Source of the DNA: Pediococcus acidilactici
GTDB taxonomy: Bacteria; Bacillota; Bacilli; Lactobacillales; Lactobacillaceae
Assembly (NCBI GenBank): GCA_024970065.1
Contig: CP103908.1
Span: forward strand, 496,001-560,000
Reading direction: 5' to 3'
Length of the DNA stretch: 64,000 bases
Positions 54,605 to 63,907 of this stretch are shown piece by piece. Within the stretch, counting starts at the first letter, position 1, and the number at the start of each line of letters is the position of its first letter. The translations under genes were made by a program, and so were the position numbers. The notes under the pieces were generated by a model, which was not told the DNA's origin, did no database searches, and saw only the letters and a program-made list of their open reading frames with translations.

Positions 54605-56269
54605 TTATCCGCGAACCTTCTCACCTTGGTTGCTAACCATTTCGTGATACTTCAGGTACACCTCGGCGTAAGGATTTTCACAATTCTCGTGCCAAGGCTT
54701 TACGTGTCCGCAGAAATGAATTAACTTAGGATCTTCACGTGTTTCTGCGTAAGGTTCCAACAATTCGGTCCGCGGTGGAAAAATGGTTTCCATTACAATG
54801 TTGGACTGGGCGTTCCATTGGGGATGCAAGTGTAGCCAATCGTTGTAAAGGATGGCGTTCAACGCGTCCTGATCGTGGAAACGTAATTTTTCGGGGTTTT
54901 GGTTGATGTAATCTAACACTTTTTGGGTGATTGACTTCGCCCGCCAACGGACAAGGTCAATTAACATCATTCCCGAATTAAAGTACTTTTCATTTTCCTT
55001 AGTGATTCCCATTTTTTCCAACCGGTCGTGGAATCCAGCATCCTCTACGGCAGCAATTACGTTGCCCTCTAAGTTGGTTTGCCATAATTCATGCAAACTT
55101 GTGTTGGCAATGATGTCGCAGTCGAGGTAGATTGCCCGGTTGATGGATGGCAACAATGCGGGAGCTAGGATGCGGTAGTAGGCCGTTTTGACGATTCGGT
55201 CGCTTTCTACCGCGTTAGCTAGTAATTCTTCGTTAACTTCTACAATTTTAATCGTCGCGTTGTCATACCGGGCAATGATGCTTCCCAATAACATCATGTC
55301 GCGATCAGTCAGGTGATCGGGTAACAAGAAGAAATTGTATTGGTGTTCTGGATCATTTTCTAAAATCGAAATATAAGATGTGGCAAGCGGTTGAATAAAG
55401 GCCGAGTTTGCCGCTGAGATAACGTTAATCACTCCACGATGCATTTCCAATTCACCAAGTTCTTCGTGATACTCATCTAAATAAGGATGGACGGTGAGGT
55501 CCTTCCACGGTTTTTCATGAGTAGTGAAATGAACAATGCTAGGTTCCTTAATGGCTTCGTCGATTAGTTCAGCGTACCCCTGGTTGATTGGCCGATGTTT
55601 TCTGAAAATAATCGAGTTTTGTAAATTCCATTTTGGATGAAGAAATTGAACTTCCCCAGCTAACACGGCGTTAAGCGCGTCTTGGTCGTGGAAAATAATT
55701 CGGTCGGCATGATTTCTAATAAATGCCAAAGTTTTTTCTGTGATTCGATGGGCGTTCCACCGGGCAACATCGATCACCATGATTCCGGAATTGAAATATA
55801 GATTACTTGCGGCAACCACGGGATCGACACCTAGGCGATGCAATGCAAAAGCCTGTCCCGTATCAATAACCGCACCCACGGTATTACCATTTAAATTACT
55901 TTCGGCAAGTTCGGTTAGGTCCTTTCGAATCAAAACGTCAACGTCTAAGTAAATTAGTCGATCAATCTGCCGTGAAGCTAGTAGCTTAGGGGCGATGATT
56001 CGAAAATATGCGGTTTTATTGATGTGTTGGTTCGTTGGGCAAAAATCAAAACGTTCGTCGTCAAGATTTAAATACTCAATGGTATGAAAATTATGCATCA
56101 ATTTGTCTAACAGTGCCCGGGTTTGGTCACCAAGGTTGTTAGTTAAAACAATGAAATGGGCCCGGGTTGCTGAATTTAAGGTTTCTAAAGCAGTTTTAAT
56201 GGTAATGCATAGTGGGTCAGCATAATTACGGTCCGCTGCCAATAAGATATTAATTTTTTTCAAATTCAT
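54605..56269 (-). CDS. Glycosyltransferase with two tandem GT8 domains
   Basis: The 554-residue protein contains two full GT8 (LgtC-like) domains. Domain 1 (about 1-275) has NILLAADRNYADPL, the metal-binding YLDVDVLIRKDL, NSGIMVIDVARW, FHDQDALNAVL and HFTTHEKPW; domain 2 (about 285-545) has YLDCDIIANTSLHELW, NSGMMLIDLVRW, FHDQDALNAIL and HFCGHVKPWH. Both keep the DxD motif and should bind UDP-sugars. It likely adds two sugars to a surface glycan or glycoprotein. Good ribosome binding site (AAAGGGGTGT). It is more GC-balanced than its surroundings and lies between two IS30 copies. Confidence 0.92.
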   Translation of the reverse strand: MNLKKINILLAADRNYADPLCITIKTALETLNSATRAHFIVLTNNLGDQTRALLDKLMHNFHTIEYLNLDDERFDFCPTNQHINKTAYFRIIAPKLLASRQIDRLIYLDVDVLIRKDLTELAESNLNGNTVGAVIDTGQAFALHRLGVDPVVAASNLYFNSGIMVIDVARWNAHRITEKTLAFIRNHADRIIFHDQDALNAVLAGEVQFLHPKWNLQNSIIFRKHRPINQGYAELIDEAIKEPSIVHFTTHEKPWKDLTVHPYLDEYHEELGELEMHRGVINVISAANSAFIQPLATSYISILENDPEHQYNFFLLPDHLTDRDMMLLGSIIARYDNATIKIVEVNEELLANAVESDRIVKTAYYRILAPALLPSINRAIYLDCDIIANTSLHELWQTNLEGNVIAAVEDAGFHDRLEKMGITKENEKYFNSGMMLIDLVRWRAKSITQKVLDYINQNPEKLRFHDQDALNAILYNDWLHLHPQWNAQSNIVMETIFPPRTELLEPYAETREDPKLIHFCGHVKPWHENCENPYAEVYLKYHEMVSNQGEKVRG

Positions 56270-56390
56270 ACACCCCTTTTTTGATTTATATGCCCATTAT
56301 ATAAATTTATTCAAAATTAAGTAAAGTAATATGCAATAGTTTTGATAAGGAAATCAAAATATTTGCAAACGCTATTCTCCGTCTGTATAA

Positions 56391-57434
56391 TAGTAAATTG
56401 TAAAATTAATCCGAACGCTGTTCGGACAAAAAAGATCAGCTTCCTTTAAAATGGTGTTTACCACAAACCCATCTTTTAGGAGCTGATCTTTTGTCTAGTA
56501 TAACCTATTCCGAACGAATTAAAATCGAAACCTTTTGTGAACTAGGGCTGTCCAATATCCAAATGGGCGTTCGGCTGAACCGATCACCGTCAACAATTTT
56601 TTATGAATTATCTCGATGTCAACCTTATCAGGCTGAATTAGCATAAACAGATGCCGAATACAAGCGATCACGATGTGGTCGGAAAACTAAGCTGAGCGAT
56701 GAGTTAAAGCAAAAAATTCTCAACCATTTACGTCTAAGCTGGTCACCAGGAATGATTGCTCACGAATTTAAACTAGCTACTAAATCTATTTATAATTGGC
56801 TAAATCAGGGGAGAATTGGTTTCTCCTTGAATGATCTACCTGAACATGGCGTACGCCAACGGCGTAACGTTGACCAACGATCCAAATATAATCAATCTTT
56901 GGGGCGATCAATTGAACAGCGTCCCATGATGATTAATCAACGTAAGCGCATCGGCGACTTTGAACTAGATACAGTCGTTGGTCCTCGTGGGCATAGTAAG
57001 GCAGTTTTATTAACTTTAATCGATCGCAAATCACGGTTCCTTTGGGCATACCGGTTAAAAGATCGGACGACAGCGACTGTTAATGAAGCACTAACTAAGT
57101 TCCTAACCACTTTTAATGGTCCGGTGCACAGCTTTACTGTGGACCGTGGCACTGAGTTTAGTGGGCTAGTATCACTTGAATCACAATATGGTATTAAGAC
57201 CTATTACTGCCACGCTTATACTCCAGCTGAACGTGGTAGTAATGAACGCTTTAATCGGAATTTACGTTATTTTTATCCTAAAGGGACTCGTTTTGAGCAC
57301 ATTAGTGCTCAAGATTTAACGACGACGTTACTCCAAATTAACCAGCGACCGCTTAAAATACTCGACTGGCAAACACCGTATCAGGTTATGCTGACAAATT
57401 TGTCCAAAAATTCGAATTAAATTTGCAATCTACC
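56391..57434 (+). mobile_element. IS30-family insertion sequence, copy 2
   Basis: Same element and direction as copy 1, with a slightly decayed left repeat (AGTAAATTGTAAAATTAATC). Its right end cuts into the 5' part of an IS3 orfB. Together the two copies bracket the GT8 gene in a 4.4-kb composite-like unit. Confidence 0.85.
56491..57420 (+). pseudogene. IS30 transposase, copy 2, one nonsense codon
   Basis: From TTG 56491 the frame is the same as copy 1 and carries the identical TAA (56644-56646) between ELA and TDAEYK, where CAA (Gln) is expected. The rest, from MIAHEFKLATKSIYNWLNQG onward to QVMLTNLSKNSN, is intact with the DDE motif regions. An internal ATG at 56752 could give a 222-residue product lacking the DNA-binding domain. 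Confidence 0.85.
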
Positions 57435-57436
57435 GA

Positions 57437-58336
57437 AATACAAAATCGGGAGGTGAAACGACCGGACGATATCAAGCGATTCAGGAAATGATAGTCGAAG
57501 GCTACTCAGTTAGTGAATTAACCAAAGCAGCTGGAATAACAAGGCAGGCTTACTATAAATGGCTCAAACATAAGCCAAGTAAGCGCGAAATCGAAGAGTC
57601 AGAGATTTTTCAATTAATTAAGCAGTTAGAGAATGAGCATAAGCAAAGTGTTGGCTATGACAAGATGACTAGGTTAATCAATTTGAGCCAACAAATTTCT
57701 TACAATGTGAATAAGAAACGTATCATTCGAATAATGAAGGAACATGGAATCAAGGCTGACTATCGTCAGCCGACTCGCAAGCGTATCCAGACTCAGCAAG
57801 CTTATGAAGCTGAAAACATCCTCAAGCGACAATTCAATCAGACAGCAGCTAATCAAGTTTGGGTTACGGATACCACAGAAATAACATATGGAGTACGGCT
57901 TAATAAGGTTCGACTGCATGTGGTATTAGATCTATATGGCCAGTATCCAGTAAGTTGGTTAATTACACCTACTGAAACCGCGGAAGGGGCTATTAAAGCA
58001 TTTGAAAGGGCACGAGTAAATGAAGGAGCATTAGCTCCGCTTATCCATACTGACCGTGGAGCAGCATATACCTCAAAAGCATTCAACCAGTATTTAGTGA
58101 TTAACAATGCACAGCATAGCTACTCAGCTCCGGGAACACCGGCAGATAATGCGGTAATCGAGCACTGGTGGGCTGATTTCAAAGCAATTTGGATAGCTCA
58201 TCTTCCTAAAGCTCAAACGTTGGTAGAACTAAAACAACAAGTCAAAGAAGGCATTACATATTTTACCGAGAAATTTATCTCAGCGAAAAGAAATGACTTT
58301 ACCGCAGCAGAATATCGCTTTGGCAAGGCCAACTAA
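57437..58336 (+). pseudogene. IS3-family transposase orfB, lacking its native 5' end
   Basis: The frame is open from the IS30 junction. From ATG 57488 it encodes 282 residues: an HTH_21 part (ITRQAYYKWLKHKPSKREI) and an rve DDE integrase core with VWVTDTTEITYG (first Asp), HTDRGAAYTS (second Asp) and ADNAVIEHWWADFK (Glu). The catalytic core is complete, but IS3 transposase is normally made as an OrfAB fusion and orfA is gone. Confidence 0.82.
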
Positions 58337-58372
58337 TTTTTATTATTTAAAGTGCAAACTTGACAGGGTACA
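57437..58372 (+). mobile_element. IS3-family element, 5' truncated by IS30
   Basis: Only orfB and the right end remain. The right terminal sequence TTGACAGGGTACA (58360-58372) looks like an IS3/IS150-type end. The left end and orfA are missing, cut by IS30 copy 2. Confidence 0.7.
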
Positions 58373-58378
58373 GTACCT

Positions 58379-59205
58379 GAAAATAATAAAGTGTTTTTTA
58401 TATTTACCAATTTAGAACTAAAAGAATTACTTAATTGTTCAGAACACAAAGTAATTTCTATTAAAAAGCAATTAGAAGAATTTGGATTGTTACGACAAGA
58501 AAGTGTGGGGTTTGATCCAAAGCAAAAAAGAATTTGCCTAATCGGCTTTATTTAGGACAACTCCATCTTACAGCAACCGATGTTTATAAAATGCCTGATT
58601 TTTCTAATAAAACGGCTGAAACCCTTGGTACAAGCGGAACTGCAAATTCTGCAGTTAATCAAGAAGAATATAATAACTTAGATACTAATAGATACTATAA
58701 AGAGACTGCACAGCTAGATTTTTCCACTGCTAATTTTTCAAATGCTCAAATTGAAAAACAAAATCAAGACCTAGTACAACATGCAAAAGAATTTTTGACA
58801 GAAGAAGATAATAACCCTATTCCATTTGAACCAGAAACAATACGACTAATTAGTCTATGGGCAAATAATAATCCTAAAATCATTAAAAAAACTATTGGGA
58901 TTATTCTAAATGCTAGACGAGATGTCCAAGATTTACACAAAGATCATCATCTATTTTTTATCTTAGATCATGAACCAGAATTACAAACCAAGATCACACA
59001 AACCTTGCGTCGGTATTTTAATGCTTTGCGAAGCGACGATAAACAGATTAAAAATTACGAGAACTATTTATATATCACTATGAAAAATATGTTTGAAAAT
59101 TACGGTAGTTCTAAACTACAACGTGAATACAAGCTTGAACACTCAACAAACCAGATAGCGAAGAATAATTTATCAATGGACTTAGGGACGGAGTATCTGA
59201 ATTAA
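58379..59205 (+). pseudogene. Plasmid replication initiator RepA (RepA_N family), truncated and frameshifted
   Basis: Right after the IS3 end the frame reads KVFFIFTNLELKELLNCSEH and KVISIKKQLEEFGLLRQESV, the second winged-helix part of a RepA_N initiator. A frameshift in the A-rich stretch near 58527-58533 moves to the frame LPNRLYLGQLHLTATDVYKM, which continues to 59205 with a Thr/Asn-rich linker and a helical C-terminal domain. The N-terminal DNA-binding start is missing. RepA_N proteins drive theta plasmids of low-GC Gram-positive bacteria, so this marks captured plasmid DNA. Confidence 0.78.
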
Positions 59206-59228
59206 TTAGAAATGCAAAAAATGTAAAT

Positions 59229-59281
59229 AGTCGTTAAAAGCTATAAAATGCCATATAAGCAATTTTATAGTTAAAACGACT
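59229..59281. repeat. 53-base imperfect dyad after the rep remnant
   Basis: AGTCGTT (59229-59235), CTATAAAAT and GC pair with GC, ATTTTATAG and AACGACT (ending 59281). It may be a rep terminator, or a former control or origin element of the captured plasmid. Confidence 0.55.
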
Positions 59282-59392
59282 AAAATTATCCGTTTAATCT
59301 ATAAAAATGGCTGAAACACAAAAATAAACGCCTTAATTGGCTTTTCAATAGCACCAATATAAAATATAGAAAGGGATAAGAACGTAAAACAT

Positions 59393-60051
59393 GAAATGAG
59401 ATTCAAAGCGAGTTAGCAAAGCATGCTGAAAGTATTGGAGTGGATGCCCTTGCTGCAATCCCACCAATTTACTTTGGATTACCTGAACACGCAATTGAAG
59501 CATATTGGACAAGCATGATGGAAGTAACTAATTTAGATTTCATTATATATAATATTCCGCAAACAACCGGTTATGCACTATCAGAAAACTTATTTAAACG
59601 TATGATGGCAAAAGAACAAGTTATTGGGGTTAAGAATTCATCCATGCCAGTAATGGATATCAATATGTGGAAATTACGTGCTGGTAAAGATAATATTGTT
59701 TTCAATGGGCCAGATGAACAATTTGTAGGTGGACGCGTAATGGGGGCCAATGCAGGTATAGGTGGAACTTATGGTGTTTATCCAGAATTGTTAATGGAAG
59801 CGGATCGGTGCGTTCGTGAGGATGACCTTGAAAAAGCTCTTCAAATTCAACTTAAAATTAATGATTTAATTTCAGAATTGACATCATTTAAAGGTAATTT
59901 ATATGATGTGATGAAGTTAATCTTAGCTAAACGTGGGGTAAGTGTAGGACGAGCACGTAATCCTTTACCACATGTAGAAGATGATGAAATGGATCATGTT
60001 GAGGTAGTACGGCAACATATTGATGATGCAATTGCTGAATTTACTAAATAA
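59393..60051 (+). pseudogene. nanA: N-acetylneuraminate lyase, 5' truncated
   Basis: The frame starts mid-protein at EIQSELAKHAESIGVDALAA, with a stop just upstream and no start codon signal; about the first 110 residues of a normal 300 are absent. What remains has the catalytic Tyr region DFIIYNIPQTTGY, the Schiff-base Lys in VIGVKNSSMPVMDI, and FNGPDEQFVGGRVMGANAGIGGTYG. The missing part includes the GGSTGE loop of the DHDPS/NAL family, so it should be inactive. Confidence 0.85.
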
Positions 60052-60053
60052 TA

Positions 60054-60097
60054 AAAAAACGCCGAGTCTCCTTAAAAGAGGCTCAGCGTTTTTTTAA
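60054..60097. terminator. Bidirectional terminator
   Basis: AAAAAACGC and GAG pair with CTC and GCGTTTTTTT, between convergent nanA remnant and flavoprotein gene. Confidence 0.88.
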
Positions 60098-61428
60098 ATC
60101 TGTGACCAGACGTCCGCTCCCAAAGTAGGGAAGAGAGGTACGATGCGGCCTAGTTGTTCAGCTGTATATTGAAACTCAATTGCTGGTAATAAAACGTTAA
60201 TTGCATCGGCAGCATGTTCACTAACTTCAGCTGCTCCTACAAGATGATGGTCTTGATCGTAAATCAAGGTGTTATCACCAATTGTTTCCTTATCAACTTG
60301 GCGGAACCATCCGTCAGGAAGATGATTAGTTTTAATGGTGTAATCAGGATTTTGCTGAGCTTCTTCGACGCTAATACCAACCTGTGCGATTTGTGGTGAG
60401 GTAAAGACAATGGTTGGGATGGGCGGATAGTTGATTGCGTCAGTAGTCTTTCCTGTGAAAAGTTGGGTTAAATAACTAGATTCAAAGATCGCAGTCGGGG
60501 TGAGCTTAGGCTGTTCTTTATCAAGCACATCACCAGAAGCATAGATGTTATCAATGTTAGTTTGAAGATGATCGTTAACTTCGATCCCGTTAGCATTGTA
60601 ACTAACGCCTACTTCGTCTAATCCGATGTTTTCGATGTTAGGAATTCGTCCGGTAGCATCCAAAATCCAGTCGGTGGTGAGGGTTTCGTGATCGTTATAA
60701 GACACGGTAAAATGAGAACCGTCTTCCTCAAAACGATCCACCTGAGCGTTGTAAATGAACTTCACCCCTCGTTTTTCGAGGTCGGCAATGACTTGTTTTA
60801 CGTAATCTTGATTAAATTTGCGCAACGCCCGATTATGGCGTAAAAGTACAGTGACGTTCGCGCCGGCAGCATTGGCAATCGTGGCAAATTCCATGCCGAT
60901 ATAGCCCGCGCCAATAATTACGATATTTTCAGGAAGCTGTTTGAGGCTCATAAAATCGGTACTGTCATGCGTAAGTTCTGAGCCCATAACATCTAGATGG
61001 TGGGGACGTAGCCCCGTTGCAATCACGATTTTGTCAGCGGTGTAGCGCTGTTGATCCACTTCGATGGTGTGAGCATCAACAAATTTTCCACGACCGTGAA
61101 TAATTTCGATGTCAACAGAGTCGAGTAAACCAGTAATCATGTCCGGCAAGCCGTCGATGACTTCGTGTTCATGTTCTACATTGGCAGTCCAATCCAGCTT
61201 TAAGTCACCATTTACAATGCCATCAAGGCGTTCTTGGTGGCGTAAAAGTTGAACCGGGTTGTCCAGCGTAATTTTCGCGTTGCATCCACGGTTTGGACAA
61301 GTTCCCCCGATTTTGTCCGCTTCGATAATGGCGACTTTTTTACCACTATTAGCTAGTGGAACCGCCCCGTCGAAGGCACCATGCCCCGCGCCTAAGTACA
61401 AAACATCAAATTGATAACTTTCAGTCAT
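60094..61428 (-). CDS. NAD(P)/FAD-dependent disulfide oxidoreductase (glutathione reductase-like)
   Basis: The 444-residue flavoprotein has an FAD Rossmann loop VLYLGAGHGAFDGAVPLA, the redox disulfide GGTCPNRGCNAK near residue 43, an NAD(P) loop VIIGAGYIGMEFA near 175, NIYASGDVLD for FAD, and a dimerisation domain. The usual C-terminal HxxxxE pair is not obvious, so it may not be a standard glutathione or dihydrolipoamide reductase. It starts at ATG 61428 after GGAGGTAATTAA. Confidence 0.9.
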   Translation of the reverse strand: MTESYQFDVLYLGAGHGAFDGAVPLANSGKKVAIIEADKIGGTCPNRGCNAKITLDNPVQLLRHQERLDGIVNGDLKLDWTANVEHEHEVIDGLPDMITGLLDSVDIEIIHGRGKFVDAHTIEVDQQRYTADKIVIATGLRPHHLDVMGSELTHDSTDFMSLKQLPENIVIIGAGYIGMEFATIANAAGANVTVLLRHNRALRKFNQDYVKQVIADLEKRGVKFIYNAQVDRFEEDGSHFTVSYNDHETLTTDWILDATGRIPNIENIGLDEVGVSYNANGIEVNDHLQTNIDNIYASGDVLDKEQPKLTPTAIFESSYLTQLFTGKTTDAINYPPIPTIVFTSPQIAQVGISVEEAQQNPDYTIKTNHLPDGWFRQVDKETIGDNTLIYDQDHHLVGAAEVSEHAADAINVLLPAIEFQYTAEQLGRIVPLFPTLGADVWSQI

Positions 61429-61580
61429 TTAATTACCTCCATCCTAAATTTAGGTGAATAAACAATTACCATTGTTGGCACGAGCATAGCAGAAGATAGG
61501 TGCGAGTTGCAAGCGATTGCAACTGAAGAGAACAAAAAGCCATCCTTAACTTTAAATAAGGATTGCTAAAAAATATCTTA

Positions 61581-62455
61581 CTAACGTTTTAATGATTTAA
61601 TCGATAGCATTGAAATACCACCAATCAAGGAAAAAATAAATGAAACAATAAAAATTCCAGAATAACCAAAAAGACTTATGACGGCAGCGGCTAAAACGGG
61701 TGCGATAGCTTGTGTAATTGTATTACCTAAGTTGTAAACACCTAAGAAAAATGCAACACGATTTTGATCGGGGATAACTTTTAAGTTTAATAAATTATCA
61801 AGTGCGTTCCATAAGCCCATTCCTAAACCGGCAGCTAAGGCGTAAAGAATAATACCAGTATTATTTCTTAAGAAGAACAGGGAGAGACCTGCAATTGCTA
61901 ATAAGATAGTTGAGAGACCTACTGGTAATTTCAGTATTTTAAATTTATTAGATAGTGGCCCAGCGACTAATCCCATCAAAATGCCAAAAATAAGCATAAT
62001 CATGTTAACAAGTTGGATAGAAGATTGAGTTTGATTACCACGATGAAGAAAGTCGGTCATTATATATAAAATGTATCCTGTAATTGCAAAGTTTCCAACT
62101 CCCTGAAACATTTTTCCTATAAGAGCTAGGTAGTAGTCGCGCCAATTTGCCAAGAAGGAAAAATTAACTTTACATTTTTTAAAGAAAACTTTTCTTTCTT
62201 TTTAGTTGAGGTTTCATCTAAATTAGAAGGCTCATGGACAATCAAAGTTGTAATTAATACGCCAGCAAATGTGAATATACCAAAGACTATAAATCCTAGT
62301 CGAACCTGGCTAAGGAACAAAGCACCGATAACGTTAAATCCGTTATTACCTAAAGCCAGGCCTAGACCACCATAAGCAGAAGAAGCAGTCCCCTTTCCAT
62401 CTTCAGGTGCAAAGGATAATCCAGATTTGAAAAAGCCAAGAGCTAAAAAAGCTCA
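61581..62455 (-). pseudogene. MFS transporter, truncated and frameshifted
   Basis: Reading from 62455 down, a 5'-truncated frame (FAPEDGKGTASSAYGGLGLA, LFLSQVRLGFIVFGIFTFAG) ends at IFPSWQIGATTT; the continuation MANWRDYYLALIGKMFQGVG to 61581 is in another frame, with five or six more helices. The first part of the transporter is missing. The break is near 62150. Confidence 0.8.
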
Positions 62456-62956
62456 ACAAACTTTACAACAATAATCGTAAAAAGCGCCTAGAAATAGGCG
62501 TTTTTTCATGTTTTGACGTTTGAGAAACGCATTCTAAGTCCAGTTTTTATTAATAAATGGGTTAATGTCCGCTAAATGAATATATAAACTACGTCATAAC
62601 TTAACAATTGTGTCGCTTTTTTGTGCCTTATAATTAAAGGTGTTAAAATACGTCATAACTTACCACCATAAAGCAGTCCAATTAATTTATCGACTTCTAA
62701 GTAAAATACCAGGAGTTTTGCTATGAGTTAACTATGATCCTAGGTGGTTACCAAAACATTCCTTAAATTAGGGTCTATAATTATAAATTAGATAATACAT
62801 TAGAAGCTGGGGACAAGATTGTCTAGATAATGTGTGAGATAAAATTTTTGGCAGGTTATCATACATAAGACAAAATGTTTTTAAAACTGATAACGTATTT
62901 ATTTCACAATAATTACGCATTTATTTTTGAGAAAAATATAAAGCAGGAGGATTACA
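62456..62956. other. AT-rich intergenic region with terminator and direct repeat
   Basis: No convincing gene. It contains the terminator at 62478-62506 and two copies of TACGTCATAACTTA (62590-62603 and 62649-62662), 59 bases apart. On the reverse strand a short frame reading LEVDKLIGLLYGGKL ends at one repeat; I cannot assign it. Confidence 0.5.
62478..62506 (+). terminator. Intrinsic terminator
   Basis: AAAAGCGCCTA pairs with TAGGCGTTTTTT around GAAA. No intact forward gene precedes it, so it is probably left over from deleted DNA. Confidence 0.8.
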
Positions 62957-63907
62957 ATGCTGAAAACTTATTCTTTAACAAAAGATACATTATTAGTTTC
63001 GTCAGAATCAAATATCAAAAATTCTTCCGTTGTTTATGTTTATGGTGACGAACGAGAATATATCGAATCTTTTGAACATAAATATGACCTTGAAATAGGC
63101 AATATACTAACGTTTGATGATCAAGTTGCATATGACACGATGATAGATCGGAACGATGAAAAAAGTTTGCTCGTAAGTTTTTTGTTTCCCGAGGTACATG
63201 AAGGTGGGCATCTACATAATCTGACGACATCTATTGTTTTCTTGGTATTTAAAAATAAGTTGATAATTTTTACAAAACAAAAATTAAAATTCATTCCCGA
63301 ACTCTTATCCAATATGGTTTTACGTGATGTCAATAATTTCATAGAGGAAGTACTTTTAAAGATCATACAAAAAGATTTCCATGTGATGCTTAACCATCTT
63401 CGTGGAGTCAAGGAAAAAATTGATGATTTAGACTCAGAAATATCAACGTCCGGTTCACTCAGACCAACGTTTGGTGATTTATTGACTCTTCAAAAATACA
63501 TGATAGCTTTGTCAACAACCTACGGCGCTAATCACAAAGCGCTGGATTTCATTAAAAAAAAATCCACAACTATTAATGATATTGATTTTACCACCAAAAA
63601 AATAATTGGTGGGATATACGATACAAGCGACACAATGGATAGAATTATTTTAGGTTATAGCCAATATTTGGATGATTTGGAAGATATGATAACCAATATG
63701 ATTTCGTATCAGCTTAACATGATTATGAAAACTCTAACAGAGATATCAATCGTTTTGACTATTCCAGCGATTATTTTTGGCTTTTGGGGAATCAATGTCC
63801 ATGTCCCGTTTGAAAAATCTTCTTATGGTGTTTTTGCTGTGCTGATTATCTCTGTTGTACTAAGCCTAATTTGCTGGTTTTGGTTGCGACGCAAAAAATA
63901 TTTGTAA
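62957..63907 (+). CDS. CorA-like magnesium/divalent cation transporter
   Basis: The 316-residue protein has a soluble N-terminal domain (about 1-245), a long helix and two C-terminal membrane segments (SIVLTIPAIIFGFWGIN and GVFAVLIISVVLSLICWFWL) ending in a basic RRKKYL tail, the CorA layout. The selectivity motif between the helices, normally GMN, is GIN here (FWGINVHVPF), so transport or its selectivity may differ. AGCAGGAGG precedes the ATG. Confidence 0.85.
   Translation: MLKTYSLTKDTLLVSSESNIKNSSVVYVYGDEREYIESFEHKYDLEIGNILTFDDQVAYDTMIDRNDEKSLLVSFLFPEVHEGGHLHNLTTSIVFLVFKNKLIIFTKQKLKFIPELLSNMVLRDVNNFIEEVLLKIIQKDFHVMLNHLRGVKEKIDDLDSEISTSGSLRPTFGDLLTLQKYMIALSTTYGANHKALDFIKKKSTTINDIDFTTKKIIGGIYDTSDTMDRIILGYSQYLDDLEDMITNMISYQLNMIMKTLTEISIVLTIPAIIFGFWGINVHVPFEKSSYGVFAVLIISVVLSLICWFWLRRKKYL

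Noticed and set aside
57437..58336. IS3 orfB as an active transposase
   Set aside because: The DDE core is complete, but orfA and the left end are gone, so an OrfAB fusion cannot be made.
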